Part shown: one piece after another, positions 1 to 7,593 of the stretch
Layout of the letters: every line of letters begins with the position of its first letter
How positions within the stretch are numbered: position 1 is the first letter of the stretch
NCBI GenBank assembly: GCA_021793275.1
Contig: JAJYTC010000032.1
Span: forward strand, 1 to 33,626
From: Deltaproteobacteria bacterium
Lineage (GTDB): Bacteria > Desulfobacterota > Syntrophobacteria > Syntrophobacterales > Syntrophobacteraceae
Length of the DNA: 33,626 bases
Direction of reading: 5' to 3'
Position numbers and translations under genes: made by a program
Notes under the pieces: generated by a model
Told to the model about the DNA's origin: nothing
The model's database searches: none
The model's input: the letters and a program-made list of their open reading frames with translations, nothing else

Positions 1-19
1 CATACTCAATCTCCAACTT

Positions 20-457
20 TTATTTTGGTGCCGATCCAATCAAATGAAAATTGAAAGTCGCACCATTATCCCCCTTTGCTAGCCCGATATCTCTTCGAAC
101 TGCTAACAACAACTCGTTAAGCAACTTGTCATGGCGCTCTGCTGATTTGTTTGGATTTGAGAACTTACCCTCGTCAGGGAATGCCATAAGGGCATCAATT
201 ACATATTGAGGGGCTGCTAGCGATATCGTATTAGCCGCCATCGCAAATCTCTTGTTTGCCTCATCTTTATCTGTTCCATCCACTGCCAGATCAGAAAGAG
301 CCGAAAAGAGTACTTTATAGTGGTTCAGTTTCTCGCCCCGCCACTGAACGGACAATTCATGCCTCTTTGTGAGATAAAAAGTCAAAGCTGCGACAATTAC
401 ACTGGCGGCCGCACTGATGATTGCTGCTGCAATGGTATTGTTCAATTCTCGGTTCAC
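20..457 (-). CDS. Hypothetical single-pass membrane protein
   Basis: A 145-residue protein that I do not recognise as a named family. Residues about 8-29 form a hydrophobic stretch rich in Ala, Ile and Val that should be one membrane segment close to the N-terminus. The remaining 115 residues are polar and largely helical in appearance and would lie on one side of the membrane. The ATG start is followed at once by the membrane segment. The DNA here looks more AT-rich than the metabolic operons further right, which together with the broken nuclease gene next door suggests accessory DNA. No function can be assigned. Confidence 0.55.
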   Translation of the reverse strand: MNRELNNTIAAAIISAAASVIVAALTFYLTKRHELSVQWRGEKLNHYKVLFSALSDLAVDGTDKDEANKRFAMAANTISLAAPQYVIDALMAFPDEGKFSNPNKSAERHDKLLNELLLAVRRDIGLAKGDNGATFNFHLIGSAPK

Positions 458-780
458 TCCTTAAATGCAAAGGAAAGTTACATTTCCAATAACTGGACAA
501 AAAGCCGGGCTCCGTCCAGTTTCTTAAGCCTCATCTCGGTTCACTATCGCCCTGGCGCCAAAAAGCGTTTCGCGCAAATTGCACTTTTCCCGACGCACGA
601 GTCCCCGATAAACCACCCCTTCCACGGCTTATAGACGGCAAAGTGGTTGTGCAATAATTTAAATACCGCTCTTCTCTCCCGGTCCCGCTCAAAAATGGCG
701 GGACCGAATCTCTTCCAAGATTGTCCTCGCCGGCCTTTCTTTTTGTACGCTGTGTCGAGTCTGGCTCATCGAAGTCCTCC
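458..780. other. Intergenic stretch without a recognisable gene
   Basis: An open frame on the minus strand crosses this stretch (531-806), but it is rich in Arg, Gly and Ser, resembles no family I know and overlaps the end of the nuclease gene, so I do not call it. The stretch contains a perfect hairpin, listed separately. Confidence 0.5.
680..706. repeat. Perfect 9-bp inverted repeat (hairpin)
   Basis: CGGTCCCGC at 680-688 and GCGGGACCG at 698-706 are exact inverted repeats separated by a 9-nt loop. It lies downstream of the minus-strand nuclease gene, but no T-run follows in either direction, so a REP-like repeat is at least as likely as a terminator. Confidence 0.55.
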
Positions 781-1458
781 TCATACGTGATCCAACAGTC
801 TCGCAATCTGCTCCGGATCGGGTAGCTGCCCCTTCAGGTCGGCCGGCAGGGTCGAGACGATCCGGTATCGGGATACGCCGATAGGTTTGTTTGATTTGCG
901 CAGCGCATATTCAACAACGGTTCTGTCCTTGGTCTTACAAAGAATCATCCCGATGGCCGGGTTCTCACCTTCCTGCCTGGCCGAGTCATCCAGGGCGGCA
1001 AGATAGAATTGCATCTTTCCGACATGTTCCGGCTGGAACTCACAATTCTTTAATTCCACGGCCACAAGGCAGCGCAATGGGCGGTGAAAGAGCACCAGGT
1101 CGATGAAGTACTCATGAGTTCCGACTTCCAGCCGGTACTGACTTCCAACAAATGCAAAGAGGCCGCCCATTTCGCGGAGGAAATTCTCAACCCGGCTTAT
1201 AAGGCCGCGCTCCAACTCCCGCTCGCTATGCTCTTCACCAAGGTCGAGGAAATCAAAGGTGTATTCGTCTTTGACCGCAAGCTTCGCATGCTTGCCGGTC
1301 GGAGCCGCAACCGTTCGGTCAAACGTCGTCTGGTTCAGAAGGGTCTTCGCGTAAGTCTGGTTTTCGATCTCGTGGAGAAGGACGTTCTTCGTCCTGCCGA
1401 GCTTACGTGTCATCCGGATGTAAAACTCCCCGCTGAGGCAAGTTGCACACTTTTGCAC
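781..1458 (-). pseudogene. C-terminal part of a DUF1016/YhcG-type PDDEXK nuclease, N-terminus missing
   Basis: The product matches the C-terminal nuclease domain of the DUF1016 (YhcG) family. Family-typical stretches are EFYIRMTRKLG near residue 11, the FDFLDLGEEHSERELE region near residue 68, and the PD-(D/E)XK core around residues 110-140, with an acidic residue in EYFIDLVLFH and the ExK in VAVELKN. Family members run to about 340-380 residues and carry an N-terminal DUF1016_N domain. Only 225 residues are present here. The first ten residues (MQKCATCLSG) do not fit the family and lie in a palindrome at 1448-1465. I found no remnant of the missing domain on the minus strand upstream. The gene is therefore probably truncated, although the nuclease core is complete and could still be made. 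YhcG-like proteins are often linked to restriction or defence islands. Confidence 0.7.
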
Positions 1459-1465
1459 AAAAGTG
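1448..1465. repeat. Palindrome at the truncation point of the nuclease gene
   Basis: CACTTTTG (1448-1455) and CAAAAGTG (1458-1465) are exact inverted repeats around a 2-nt centre. The palindrome sits where the family similarity of the nuclease gene begins, so it may mark a recombination junction or be a regulator site. Confidence 0.45.
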
Positions 1466-1930
1466 CAATCACAAATGTGTGAGTAAGAGTCCTCATAGCT
1501 GTAGAATCACGGGGAGGTGTTGTTCGAGAAATGCACCTATGATCCCATAGCCGGAATAAGCCACCCGGGCGCCATATGGATCGGGGGGCCTGCCATATTA
1601 CAACGGAAGACACCTTTCTGTTCTACCATTTCGTTAACCCGAAAACCTGCGACCCGGCCGTCGGAATTTCCGTCCCGCCTGCTCGGGGTCACCTGATCAT
1701 CCTCACAAAAAGAAATGGGCGGTATGTGCCGGCCGGTCCGGTAGTTGACACCGGCCCGATCCTGGCCCCTGAGCCGCTCAAGCTATTTACGGGCCCGTGG
1801 AACAGCCGATTTTAAATGTCTATGGAAACGGAACAGGTCAACAGGACCGGCGGGAAAATATTTACCGCCGGGACGGATCGACGATGAGAATTATATCGAT
1901 GTGAAGGAGAAAAGGCCCTACTGGCTACTC
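1459..1930. other. Intergenic stretch, no recognised gene
   Basis: The longest plausible frame is on the plus strand at 1576-1815 (79 residues, starting MDRGACHITTEDTF). It has no recognisable domain, no convincing ribosome binding site and no partner gene, so I leave it uncalled. No RNA gene was seen. Confidence 0.4.
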
Positions 1931-2620
1931 TTACGGGGCGTCGTTCTTTTTCATGAGTCTCTGGCAGATATGGACCCCGGCAAAAGCATCCTCCCCCCAA
2001 TGGTCCGCGCCGCTCATCCGGAACACCCTTTCGTCCACCTGCCCTCCTCCAATGAGGATGGAAGGCCGCCGGCCGGCCGGCCGGCGGTCTCCGGCTTCGA
2101 ATAATCGAACAAGTTCCCGAAGATGGGGAAAGCTGTCCGTGATAAGGGCCGAAGCGGCTACCACGTGAGGCTTGAACTCGGGCTCGGCGGCAACAAAGTC
2201 GGCCGGCGGAACGTCGACGCCCAGATCCAAAACGGTAAAACCGTGGCACTCCAGGAGGTCCCGGAAAAGGTTTTTCCCGATGTCGTGCAGGTCGCCCTCA
2301 ATGGTCCCGAGCAGCACCCGCCCCGAGTTCCCGCCACAAGCCTTCCCGACCATGACGGGCCGCAGCAGTTCGACTGCCAGCCGCATTATCTCGCCCGCCA
2401 TGATCAGTCCCGAGATGTAATAATGGCCCTGCTCGTGCATCGAGCCAACCAGACGCATACCCTCCCGGCAGGCGCGCAGAATTTCGGCGGGCGCTTCGCC
2501 CGCAGCGAGCCTTCGTTCGATGCACTGCAAAGCTTCCTCTTCTTGGAGATCAGCCACCAGGGCGGCCAGTTCCCCTGTCTCCAGAACAGTCGAGTTATTG
2601 TTTTTTCCCGGCACGAGCAT
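1931..2620 (-). CDS. Second corrinoid (B12-binding) methyl-carrier protein
   Basis: A 229-residue two-domain corrinoid protein of the MtaC/MttC/MtvC type. Residues about 10-90 form the helical cap domain, and residues about 95-220 the Rossmann-like B12 domain. The B12 signature is clear: EGDLHDIGKNL contains the D-x-H-x-x-G motif whose His ligates cobalt from below, followed by SALITDS and the IGGGQVD loop. It would carry a methyl group between a substrate-specific methyltransferase and a pterin methyltransferase in the cytoplasm. The start at 2620 was chosen because it lies 11 bases after the GntR stop and has GGAG just upstream; a longer frame begins inside the GntR gene and lacks family support. 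It is a divergent paralogue of the corrinoid protein at 3383-4021. A GC-rich run encodes an Arg/Pro/Gly-rich loop before the last glycine motif. Confidence 0.85.
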   Translation of the reverse strand: MLVPGKNNNSTVLETGELAALVADLQEEEALQCIERRLAAGEAPAEILRACREGMRLVGSMHEQGHYYISGLIMAGEIMRLAVELLRPVMVGKACGGNSGRVLLGTIEGDLHDIGKNLFRDLLECHGFTVLDLGVDVPPADFVAAEPEFKPHVVAASALITDSFPHLRELVRLFEAGDRRPAGRRPSILIGGGQVDERVFRMSGADHWGEDAFAGVHICQRLMKKNDAP

Positions 2621-2631
2621 CGCTCCGCACT

Positions 2632-3375
2632 CTAAGATACATCCCACAGGCCAAGTTTTGTCTTGAGAACCATGGTTTCGGGCGCAGCCGTAAACCATCC
2701 CCAACCGAAGGGAATATCGTCGAAGTCATAAACCAGATATTCCAGCCGAAAGGCCGGCCTGCCCTCCGGCTGGTTCAAAAGACGCGCCTCTTCGTCGTCG
2801 AAAACGGTCGGAATGATCGTCAGCTCGCTTTTTTTCGCTACCCCGCCGCCGTGACCTCTGAAAAGGTCGGACAGGGGCCCTACATCCAACTCGGCTTCCA
2901 CAAGCGGACGGGTGAAATCACAAAGGACGCGCCCCTCATGGCACATAACGGGCAGCTCCTCACGCAGCAAAAGACGGCGGATCAAAATCACCCTGGCGCC
3001 CCCGGGCAGGCCGAGCTTTTCAGCGGTTTTCGCATCCGCTCTCTCGGGGCTCATCCGAAGGATTTTGACCCTGGTGCCCGCAGGGTCCCGGAAGATCCCC
3101 TCGATGCTCTCCAGGCCGAACCTGGAACCGGCTAACGTAATAGACTTGACGAATGTCCCGCACCCCTGAACCCGCTCGACCAGGCCCTGCTCCGTAAGCA
3201 CCCCTATCGCCTGCCTGACGGTCATTACGGAAAGCCCGTACTGCTTGCCAATGGAGGACTCCGAGGGGATTTTCCCGCCCGGCGGGTAGATCCCCCCGGC
3301 TATTTGCCGGCGAAGAATGGCCGCCAACTGAGCATACGCCGGTTCGAAACGGTCTTTGTCGATCCGCTCGGACAT
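2632..3375 (-). CDS. GntR-family regulator, HutC/UTRA subfamily
   Basis: A 247-residue transcription factor. The N-terminal winged helix-turn-helix (residues about 10-75) has the GntR pattern: AILRRQIAGGIYPPGGKIPS, then TVRQAIGVLTEQGLVER and GTFVK. Residues about 95-240 resemble the UTRA ligand-binding domain, with RLLLREELPVMCHE in the middle. The start at 3375 (MSERIDKD) is 7 bases after the corrinoid gene stop; the longer frame from 3429 overlaps that gene. Its position between two corrinoid-protein genes suggests it controls this methyl-transfer operon in response to a substrate or product. The palindrome at 6361-6374 upstream of the operon is a candidate operator. The effector is unknown. 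Confidence 0.88.
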   Translation of the reverse strand: MSERIDKDRFEPAYAQLAAILRRQIAGGIYPPGGKIPSESSIGKQYGLSVMTVRQAIGVLTEQGLVERVQGCGTFVKSITLAGSRFGLESIEGIFRDPAGTRVKILRMSPERADAKTAEKLGLPGGARVILIRRLLLREELPVMCHEGRVLCDFTRPLVEAELDVGPLSDLFRGHGGGVAKKSELTIIPTVFDDEEARLLNQPEGRPAFRLEYLVYDFDDIPFGWGWFTAAPETMVLKTKLGLWDVS

Positions 3376-3382
3376 CGCCTGA

Positions 3383-4021
3383 TTATTTTCCCATCCATCC
3401 GAGAGCATATTTAATGCCGGCCACCGCATCGGTCACCCAGGCATCGGCGCCGACATACTGGCAGGCATGCTCGTCCATCTGGCCCCCGCCGATGATCACT
3501 TTGACCTTATCCCTCATCCCCGCCTCCTTAAGGGCCTCGACCACCTGCTTCATCGAATCGTAGGACAGGGTCAAAAGACCGCTAAGGCCGATTATATCAG
3601 GTTGAAACTGCCGGGCCTCCTCAATGAAACGTTTCGCGGGCACATCCACTCCGAGGTCTTTTACCTCAAACCCGTTAATATCCATGAGCATGCCCGCCAT
3701 ACCCTTGCCGATATCGTGAATGTCCCCTTCCACAGTGCCCAGCAGAAATCTTCCGACCTTAGCGCTGCCGCCGCCCTTTCCCTCTTCTGCGGAAATGTAG
3801 GGCTTTATAAGGTCTGAGGCGGCATTCATCATTTCGCCGGCAAGGATCAGTTCGGGCACGAAATAGGTCCCCTGTTCAAAGCGCTGGCCAATTATTTTTA
3901 ACGCCTCTTTGTACGCGTCGACGATTTGCATCGGGGGCGTTCCAGCCTCGAGATATTTCTTTGTGAGAGCCAGGGCGTCATTTTCCATCATTTCCACTAT
4001 CGCGTTCACGAGCTCTTGCAT
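3383..4021 (-). CDS. Corrinoid (B12-binding) methyl-carrier protein
   Basis: A 212-residue member of the methyltransferase-cognate corrinoid protein family. The cap domain covers residues about 1-85 and the B12 domain about 90-210. The signature motifs are VEGDIHDIGKGM (D-x-H-x-x-G, with the lower axial His), GLSGLLTLS and IIGGGQMDE. It should accept a methyl group from the UroD-family methyltransferase encoded 13 bases upstream and pass it to the pterin methyltransferase at 5499-6311, or work in reverse. The start at 4021 (MQELVNAI) matches the family start and has a purine-rich GGAGGG upstream; the frame extended to 4138 would overlap the UroD gene and is not family-like. No reductive activase for the cobalt centre is encoded in the window. 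Confidence 0.92.
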   Translation of the reverse strand: MQELVNAIVEMMENDALALTKKYLEAGTPPMQIVDAYKEALKIIGQRFEQGTYFVPELILAGEMMNAASDLIKPYISAEEGKGGGSAKVGRFLLGTVEGDIHDIGKGMAGMLMDINGFEVKDLGVDVPAKRFIEEARQFQPDIIGLSGLLTLSYDSMKQVVEALKEAGMRDKVKVIIGGGQMDEHACQYVGADAWVTDAVAGIKYALGWMGK

Positions 4022-4034
4022 CGATTGTCCCTCC

Positions 4035-5369
4035 CTAATATTTGCCGTATTTCTTGCCGGTTTGAATAAAAGCCTTGAGAGTATCTTCCCTGGCGTCGTC
4101 CATGGCGCAGCCGATACTAAGGATATATCCGCCGTCACCCGCCGCCCTGTCGAGCAGCTTCTTGGTCTCCTCTTCCACCTCTTTCGGGCTGCCGGTCATG
4201 ATCAAAGAGACCGGAAACCCGCCTCCGATACACGACTTGCCCCCCAGTACCCGCCTGGCCTTTGCCATATCTGTCCTGTCGAAAATGAAAATACACTCGC
4301 CCTTGGGCAGGTCGGCCAAATATTCGAGCCGCTGGTTATAGCCCCCCTCGACGAAACAAAGCGGAACGCAGCCCTTTTCGGCCAAACCGACGATCACCTT
4401 CCTCAGGCTGGGCCAGTAGAATTTTTCGAACTGCTGGTTGGACATAAATCCATCGGCGCCCTTGTGGAGCGGAATGAAGACAAGGGGGTTGTTGTTGGCC
4501 ACAGCCATGCCCGAGCCAAGACCGACCATCAGCGGCACGATCCTGTCCACGGCTTCGAGCACCTTTTCCGGCCTCCGGTAAAGGTCCATCATGAGCTCGC
4601 CGGTCCCCCTGAACGAGTCGCCCAAAACGTCGAAGGGGGCTTTCGAGAAGCCTCCGGCATACATCGGATAGCCTGAGCTCAAAATCCTTCCCATATAGGG
4701 AAGCAGCTTCCCTATCCACTCGAAGCTTGCTCTGCCCGCCTCCATGAGGGCCTTCAAGGCCTCCTGGACCGGTGGCGCGCCCAGGGTGGCAAGCCAGGGC
4801 CCCGCGGCGGGCAATTCCATGGTGCCGTAGACCGGAGGCAATGCGGCCAAACCCTTCAGCGCGCCATGGGTCCGCGGAAACCAGACGCGAAACCAGTAGT
4901 CGGTCGGATCGGCTATGAAGTGGTCATAATCTTCCGCCTTCATATAGGGCTTTTCCAGGAACTGGTAGCCCTGTTCTTCCTTGATCCCGTGACCCGGCCA
5001 CTTATAGAGATTGTAGTCAAGAATTTCAAGCGGCGGGCCGTACATAACCAGGGCGGGATTACCCGATGTGTCGGCATCATAGTCCCTGGCGAAATCAACC
5101 CAGACTTTTCCGAGAGCCTCCGGATCGTACATTGCCTTTTTTGCCGGGCAGCCGGCGAGCATGGTGGGGGCGAAAGTACTCAGTACGACGACCGGCGTCC
5201 TCTCCGGGGTTTTCTTAAGCTTTGCCGCATCCCTGATCAGTCCGGCCCGGTATGCGTAAGCGGCCTTCACTTCATCGCCTGCAAACTCGATTCCTTCTCC
5301 GGAGACCCATTTTGCCAGGAAGGCTTCCTGCCTCTGGTCCGAGGACATGTTTTCCCATCCTTCGATCAT
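4035..5369 (-). CDS. Uroporphyrinogen decarboxylase-family methyltransferase
   Basis: A 444-residue protein of the UroD/HemE superfamily (TIM-barrel; includes MtaA-like methyltransferases). It is longer than true HemE and sits between a pterin methyltransferase and a corrinoid protein, so a role as substrate:corrinoid methyltransferase is far more likely than haem synthesis. Family-like stretches include VVLSTFAPTMLAGCPAKKA near residue 65, the HKGADGFMSNQQFEKFYWPS segment near residue 305, and the C-terminal block around ILSIGCAMDDAREDT. Cys residues in VPLCFVEGG and KSCIGGG could be metal ligands, but the HxC arrangement of MtaA is not present, so metal binding is uncertain. The start is the ATG at 5369 with AGGAG upstream; MSSDQ seven residues later is an alternative. 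The methyl donor (a methoxylated aromatic, methylamine or other) cannot be told from sequence. Confidence 0.85.
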   Translation of the reverse strand: MIEGWENMSSDQRQEAFLAKWVSGEGIEFAGDEVKAAYAYRAGLIRDAAKLKKTPERTPVVVLSTFAPTMLAGCPAKKAMYDPEALGKVWVDFARDYDADTSGNPALVMYGPPLEILDYNLYKWPGHGIKEEQGYQFLEKPYMKAEDYDHFIADPTDYWFRVWFPRTHGALKGLAALPPVYGTMELPAAGPWLATLGAPPVQEALKALMEAGRASFEWIGKLLPYMGRILSSGYPMYAGGFSKAPFDVLGDSFRGTGELMMDLYRRPEKVLEAVDRIVPLMVGLGSGMAVANNNPLVFIPLHKGADGFMSNQQFEKFYWPSLRKVIVGLAEKGCVPLCFVEGGYNQRLEYLADLPKGECIFIFDRTDMAKARRVLGGKSCIGGGFPVSLIMTGSPKEVEEETKKLLDRAAGDGGYILSIGCAMDDAREDTLKAFIQTGKKYGKY

Positions 5370-5423
5370 GTTTTTTTCTCCTAATCAATTGTGTGGTTCG
5401 AAACGGTGGTTCGAGAAACTCCC

Positions 5424-5450
5424 GGTGGGCTGCGCTTCGCTTAGCCCACC
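5424..5450. repeat. REP-like hairpin in the operon gap
   Basis: GGTGGGCT (5424-5431) and AGCCCACC (5443-5450) form an exact 8-bp stem around GCGCTTCGCTT. The pattern, including the GCTTCGCT loop, is related to the tandem repeats at 18252-18350. It lies in the 129-bp gap between the pterin methyltransferase and UroD-family genes and may modulate transcript stability. Confidence 0.6.
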
Positions 5451-5498
5451 CTACGGTTCTGGAAGCCCGCCCTGCGGTTCTCAGCCCTGCCGGTCCTT

Positions 5499-6311
5499 TC
5501 AGGCGCCCTTGGCCGGCCCGATTTTCCCGGCCCGAAAGGCCCGATTGAAATTCATACAGTGACGGTCTTTTCCCAAAAGGGTCTCTGCTGCCATCATCAT
5601 CCCCCTCAGTTCGCGTCTTTCCGGATCGAGGATCGCGCTGTCCATCCCCGCCTGTATCCCGAGGACCAGGAAGGCCTGGTTGAGTATGGATCGCAGCGGC
5701 ATGCCAAAGGAAATGTTGGAAAGTCCGCACGTAATGTGAACCCGGGGGAATTCTTCGCTGATCTTCCGGCAGGTCTCAAAAGTGATGTTCCCGTTCTCGA
5801 CGCCGGTCGAAATTGCCATCACAAGAGGATCTACAAAGAGCTTTTCATCAGGCAGCCCGCCTTTGCGCGTCATCTCCACAAGGCGCCTCACGACGGCCAG
5901 GCGGCCTGCGGCGTCGCCGGGAATTCCGCTGTCGCTAATGGGAAGGATTATCAGTTCGGTTCCAAATTCACAGGCCAGGGGCAACACGCCGTCCACACGG
6001 AATTGCTCGCCGCTAAGGGAGTTTAACATGGGCGTTTTAGCGGCCTTTTGGATACCCGCCCGCAAGGCCTTGTGATTGGGGCTGTCGAGACACAGCGTCG
6101 CATCCGGGACCGCTTCCTGCACGATTTCAACCAGCCAGGCCATGTCCTCGGGCTCGCGCTCGGGCAAGCTGCCCGCATTGAGATCCAGATAGGAAGCCCC
6201 GCCTTGAAACTGGCGCAAGGCAAGATCGCGAATAAAATCGGCGTCTCGCTTTTCAATCGCCTCGCCAACCTGCTTTCTGGTGCCGTTTATTTTTTCACCG
6301 ATAAGGATCAT
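5499..6311 (-). CDS. Pterin-binding methyltransferase (tetrahydrofolate:corrinoid type)
   Basis: A 270-residue protein of the dihydropteroate synthase-like methyltransferase family (AcsE/MtvA/MtgA type). It would move a methyl group between a corrinoid protein and tetrahydrofolate, feeding the Wood-Ljungdahl C1 pathway. Motifs of the TIM barrel are visible: GEKINGTRK at residues 5-13, YLDLNAGS at 41-48, LCLDSPN at 73-79, LNSLSGE near 96, FVDPLVM near 162, and ITCGLSNISFGMP near 196-208. The start at 6311 (MILIGEKING) is the family start; 18 extra codons are open upstream. It is the first gene of the methyl-transfer operon, 73 bases downstream of a candidate -10 element. The gap to the next gene holds a REP-like hairpin, but all five genes run in the same direction. 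Confidence 0.88.
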   Translation of the reverse strand: MILIGEKINGTRKQVGEAIEKRDADFIRDLALRQFQGGASYLDLNAGSLPEREPEDMAWLVEIVQEAVPDATLCLDSPNHKALRAGIQKAAKTPMLNSLSGEQFRVDGVLPLACEFGTELIILPISDSGIPGDAAGRLAVVRRLVEMTRKGGLPDEKLFVDPLVMAISTGVENGNITFETCRKISEEFPRVHITCGLSNISFGMPLRSILNQAFLVLGIQAGMDSAILDPERRELRGMMMAAETLLGKDRHCMNFNRAFRAGKIGPAKGA

Positions 6312-6360
6312 TTGCGTTGCCTCGAAAAGGAAAGAGTGGTGGAAGCCAGCCGGCCATCTA

Positions 6361-6374
6361 GTCATCTAGATGAC
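6361..6374. promoter_or_regulatory. Perfect 14-bp palindrome, candidate GntR operator
   Basis: GTCATCTAGATGAC is an exact palindrome immediately downstream of the predicted -10 element (6384-6389), where a bound repressor would block initiation. The operon carries its own GntR/HutC regulator, whose family binds short palindromes with a central TA-rich core. A further TAGATG half-site follows on the minus strand. Assignment to this regulator is inference. Confidence 0.5.
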
Positions 6375-6383
6375 TTCCCGCCC

Positions 6384-6412
6384 AACATAAGTGCTCCTTT
6401 TCAAAATTGCAA
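6384..6412 (-). promoter_or_regulatory. Sigma-70-type promoter of the methyl-transfer operon
   Basis: On the minus strand TTGCAA (6412-6407) and TATGTT (6389-6384) are separated by exactly 17 bases. Transcription would start near 6377, just before the palindrome. The elements are imperfect but the spacing and position are good. Confidence 0.5.
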
Positions 6413-6445
6413 GAAAAAATCGGCCGGATCCGACCACCTGCAAAA

Positions 6446-7579
6446 TCAGCTGAGCAGGTGTTCGTTTCCGATGCGAACGCGAGTGAGGCCGGCAAGCTTT
6501 GCGGCTTTTAGACAGGCGCGGGCCTGGGCGGCCGAGGTGGTGGGAGAACCGTCCATCAGAAATTGCGGGGCAAATGCCAGCAGCGCATAAGGGATGTCCG
6601 GATTGATTCGGGCTATGAAGGAGGCCAGCCCGTAAATTTCCTCTTCGTCGATGAAGCCGGGGATGAGTGCAGTGCTTGCCACAAGCGCCGGCGGAGACAA
6701 ACGCTTCGAGGCCCATTCGGCGGCCCTGGCAAAATTATCCAGTATTTTTGAATTTTCAAATCCGCAAAGAGCGCGGTAAGTTGAGGGGTCCCAGGCTTTG
6801 AGATCGATTTTTACGCATCCTCCCGATTTAACGGCGAGCTTCATCATTGCTTTTAGCCCCGAGGGGTGAAGAGCGCCGTTGGTTTCCCAGCAGATACGAA
6901 GTATCCTGCCGGGATTTTTCTTTCTCACCGCCTGACTGAGCCGAACGGCGTACGGCAGCTGCGGCCCCGGGTCTCCGCCGAAAAAGCATATGCAGCTCGT
7001 AGCATCGTCGACTTCCTTCTCCAGGGTCTCGATGCCGGTCCACCGGGGCGCAAGATGGGCTTTCCTGAAAGACCAGTTCTGGCAATAGAGGCAATTCAAG
7101 TTGCACGCCTCAAGAGATACGGCCAGGTTATAGAAACCGACTTCGGGGCCGCAATCGTTTGAAAAACGGGGATATCCCGCCCCCGTGCCGCCTGCGCAGA
7201 CCCAGTCGGCAACACAGTTGGTGGGAAGAGGGTCGCGGTAGAAAGAAACCAGCGCGCGCGACCTGCCGTCGATTCGCATGCTCGATTCGGTACCGTGTCT
7301 TACCCCGCAGTACCCTTTCTGGTTCCTGCCCGGCCTGCAGCGATGAAAACAGAGTTTGCAGTCGATTCCCTCCGGGTTGGCGGGAGGACGGGTCGGAAGG
7401 CCGAACATTTCCCTGGATTGTGCATGGAGCCGCTCGATGTGTTCCCTGCTCTCCTCCGGACGTTTTCTGACACAGGACGGACAAATACCAATCAAGCAGG
7501 CGGCCTCGCCCAGAAGCTCACCGCAAAGAAGGCACCTGGCGTCTTTCGCGCCCGATACGCATTTTCCTCTTATGAACAT
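6446..7579 (-). CDS. PflX-like radical SAM protein linked to hyp genes
   Basis: A 377-residue radical SAM enzyme related to pyruvate formate-lyase activase-like proteins (COG1313/PflX). The cluster motif CNLNCLYC (Cys159, 163, 166) should bind the [4Fe-4S] cluster that cleaves S-adenosylmethionine, and CFFGGDPGPQ is the GGDP-type SAM-binding segment. Ahead of the core are several Cys pairs: CLLC at 16-19, CPSC at 33-36, and CKLCFHRC with GYCGV at about 74-92, the latter being the usual N-terminal zinc or cluster region of the family. The gene begins 14 bases after hypE and is probably the last gene of the hyp operon. The substrate is unknown; the linkage suggests a role in metalloenzyme maturation, but that is inference. 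Confidence 0.82.
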   Translation of the reverse strand: MFIRGKCVSGAKDARCLLCGELLGEAACLIGICPSCVRKRPEESREHIERLHAQSREMFGLPTRPPANPEGIDCKLCFHRCRPGRNQKGYCGVRHGTESSMRIDGRSRALVSFYRDPLPTNCVADWVCAGGTGAGYPRFSNDCGPEVGFYNLAVSLEACNLNCLYCQNWSFRKAHLAPRWTGIETLEKEVDDATSCICFFGGDPGPQLPYAVRLSQAVRKKNPGRILRICWETNGALHPSGLKAMMKLAVKSGGCVKIDLKAWDPSTYRALCGFENSKILDNFARAAEWASKRLSPPALVASTALIPGFIDEEEIYGLASFIARINPDIPYALLAFAPQFLMDGSPTTSAAQARACLKAAKLAGLTRVRIGNEHLLS

Positions 7580-7593
7580 AGATCAATTCCGTA

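Noticed and set aside
1576-1815. 79-residue open frame on the plus strand
   Set aside because: No family pattern, no good ribosome binding site and no neighbours that would support it.
2070-2090. GGCCGGCC-type run in the second corrinoid gene
   Set aside because: It encodes an acceptable loop between B12-domain motifs and keeps the frame, so I treat it as local GC bias and not a separate element.
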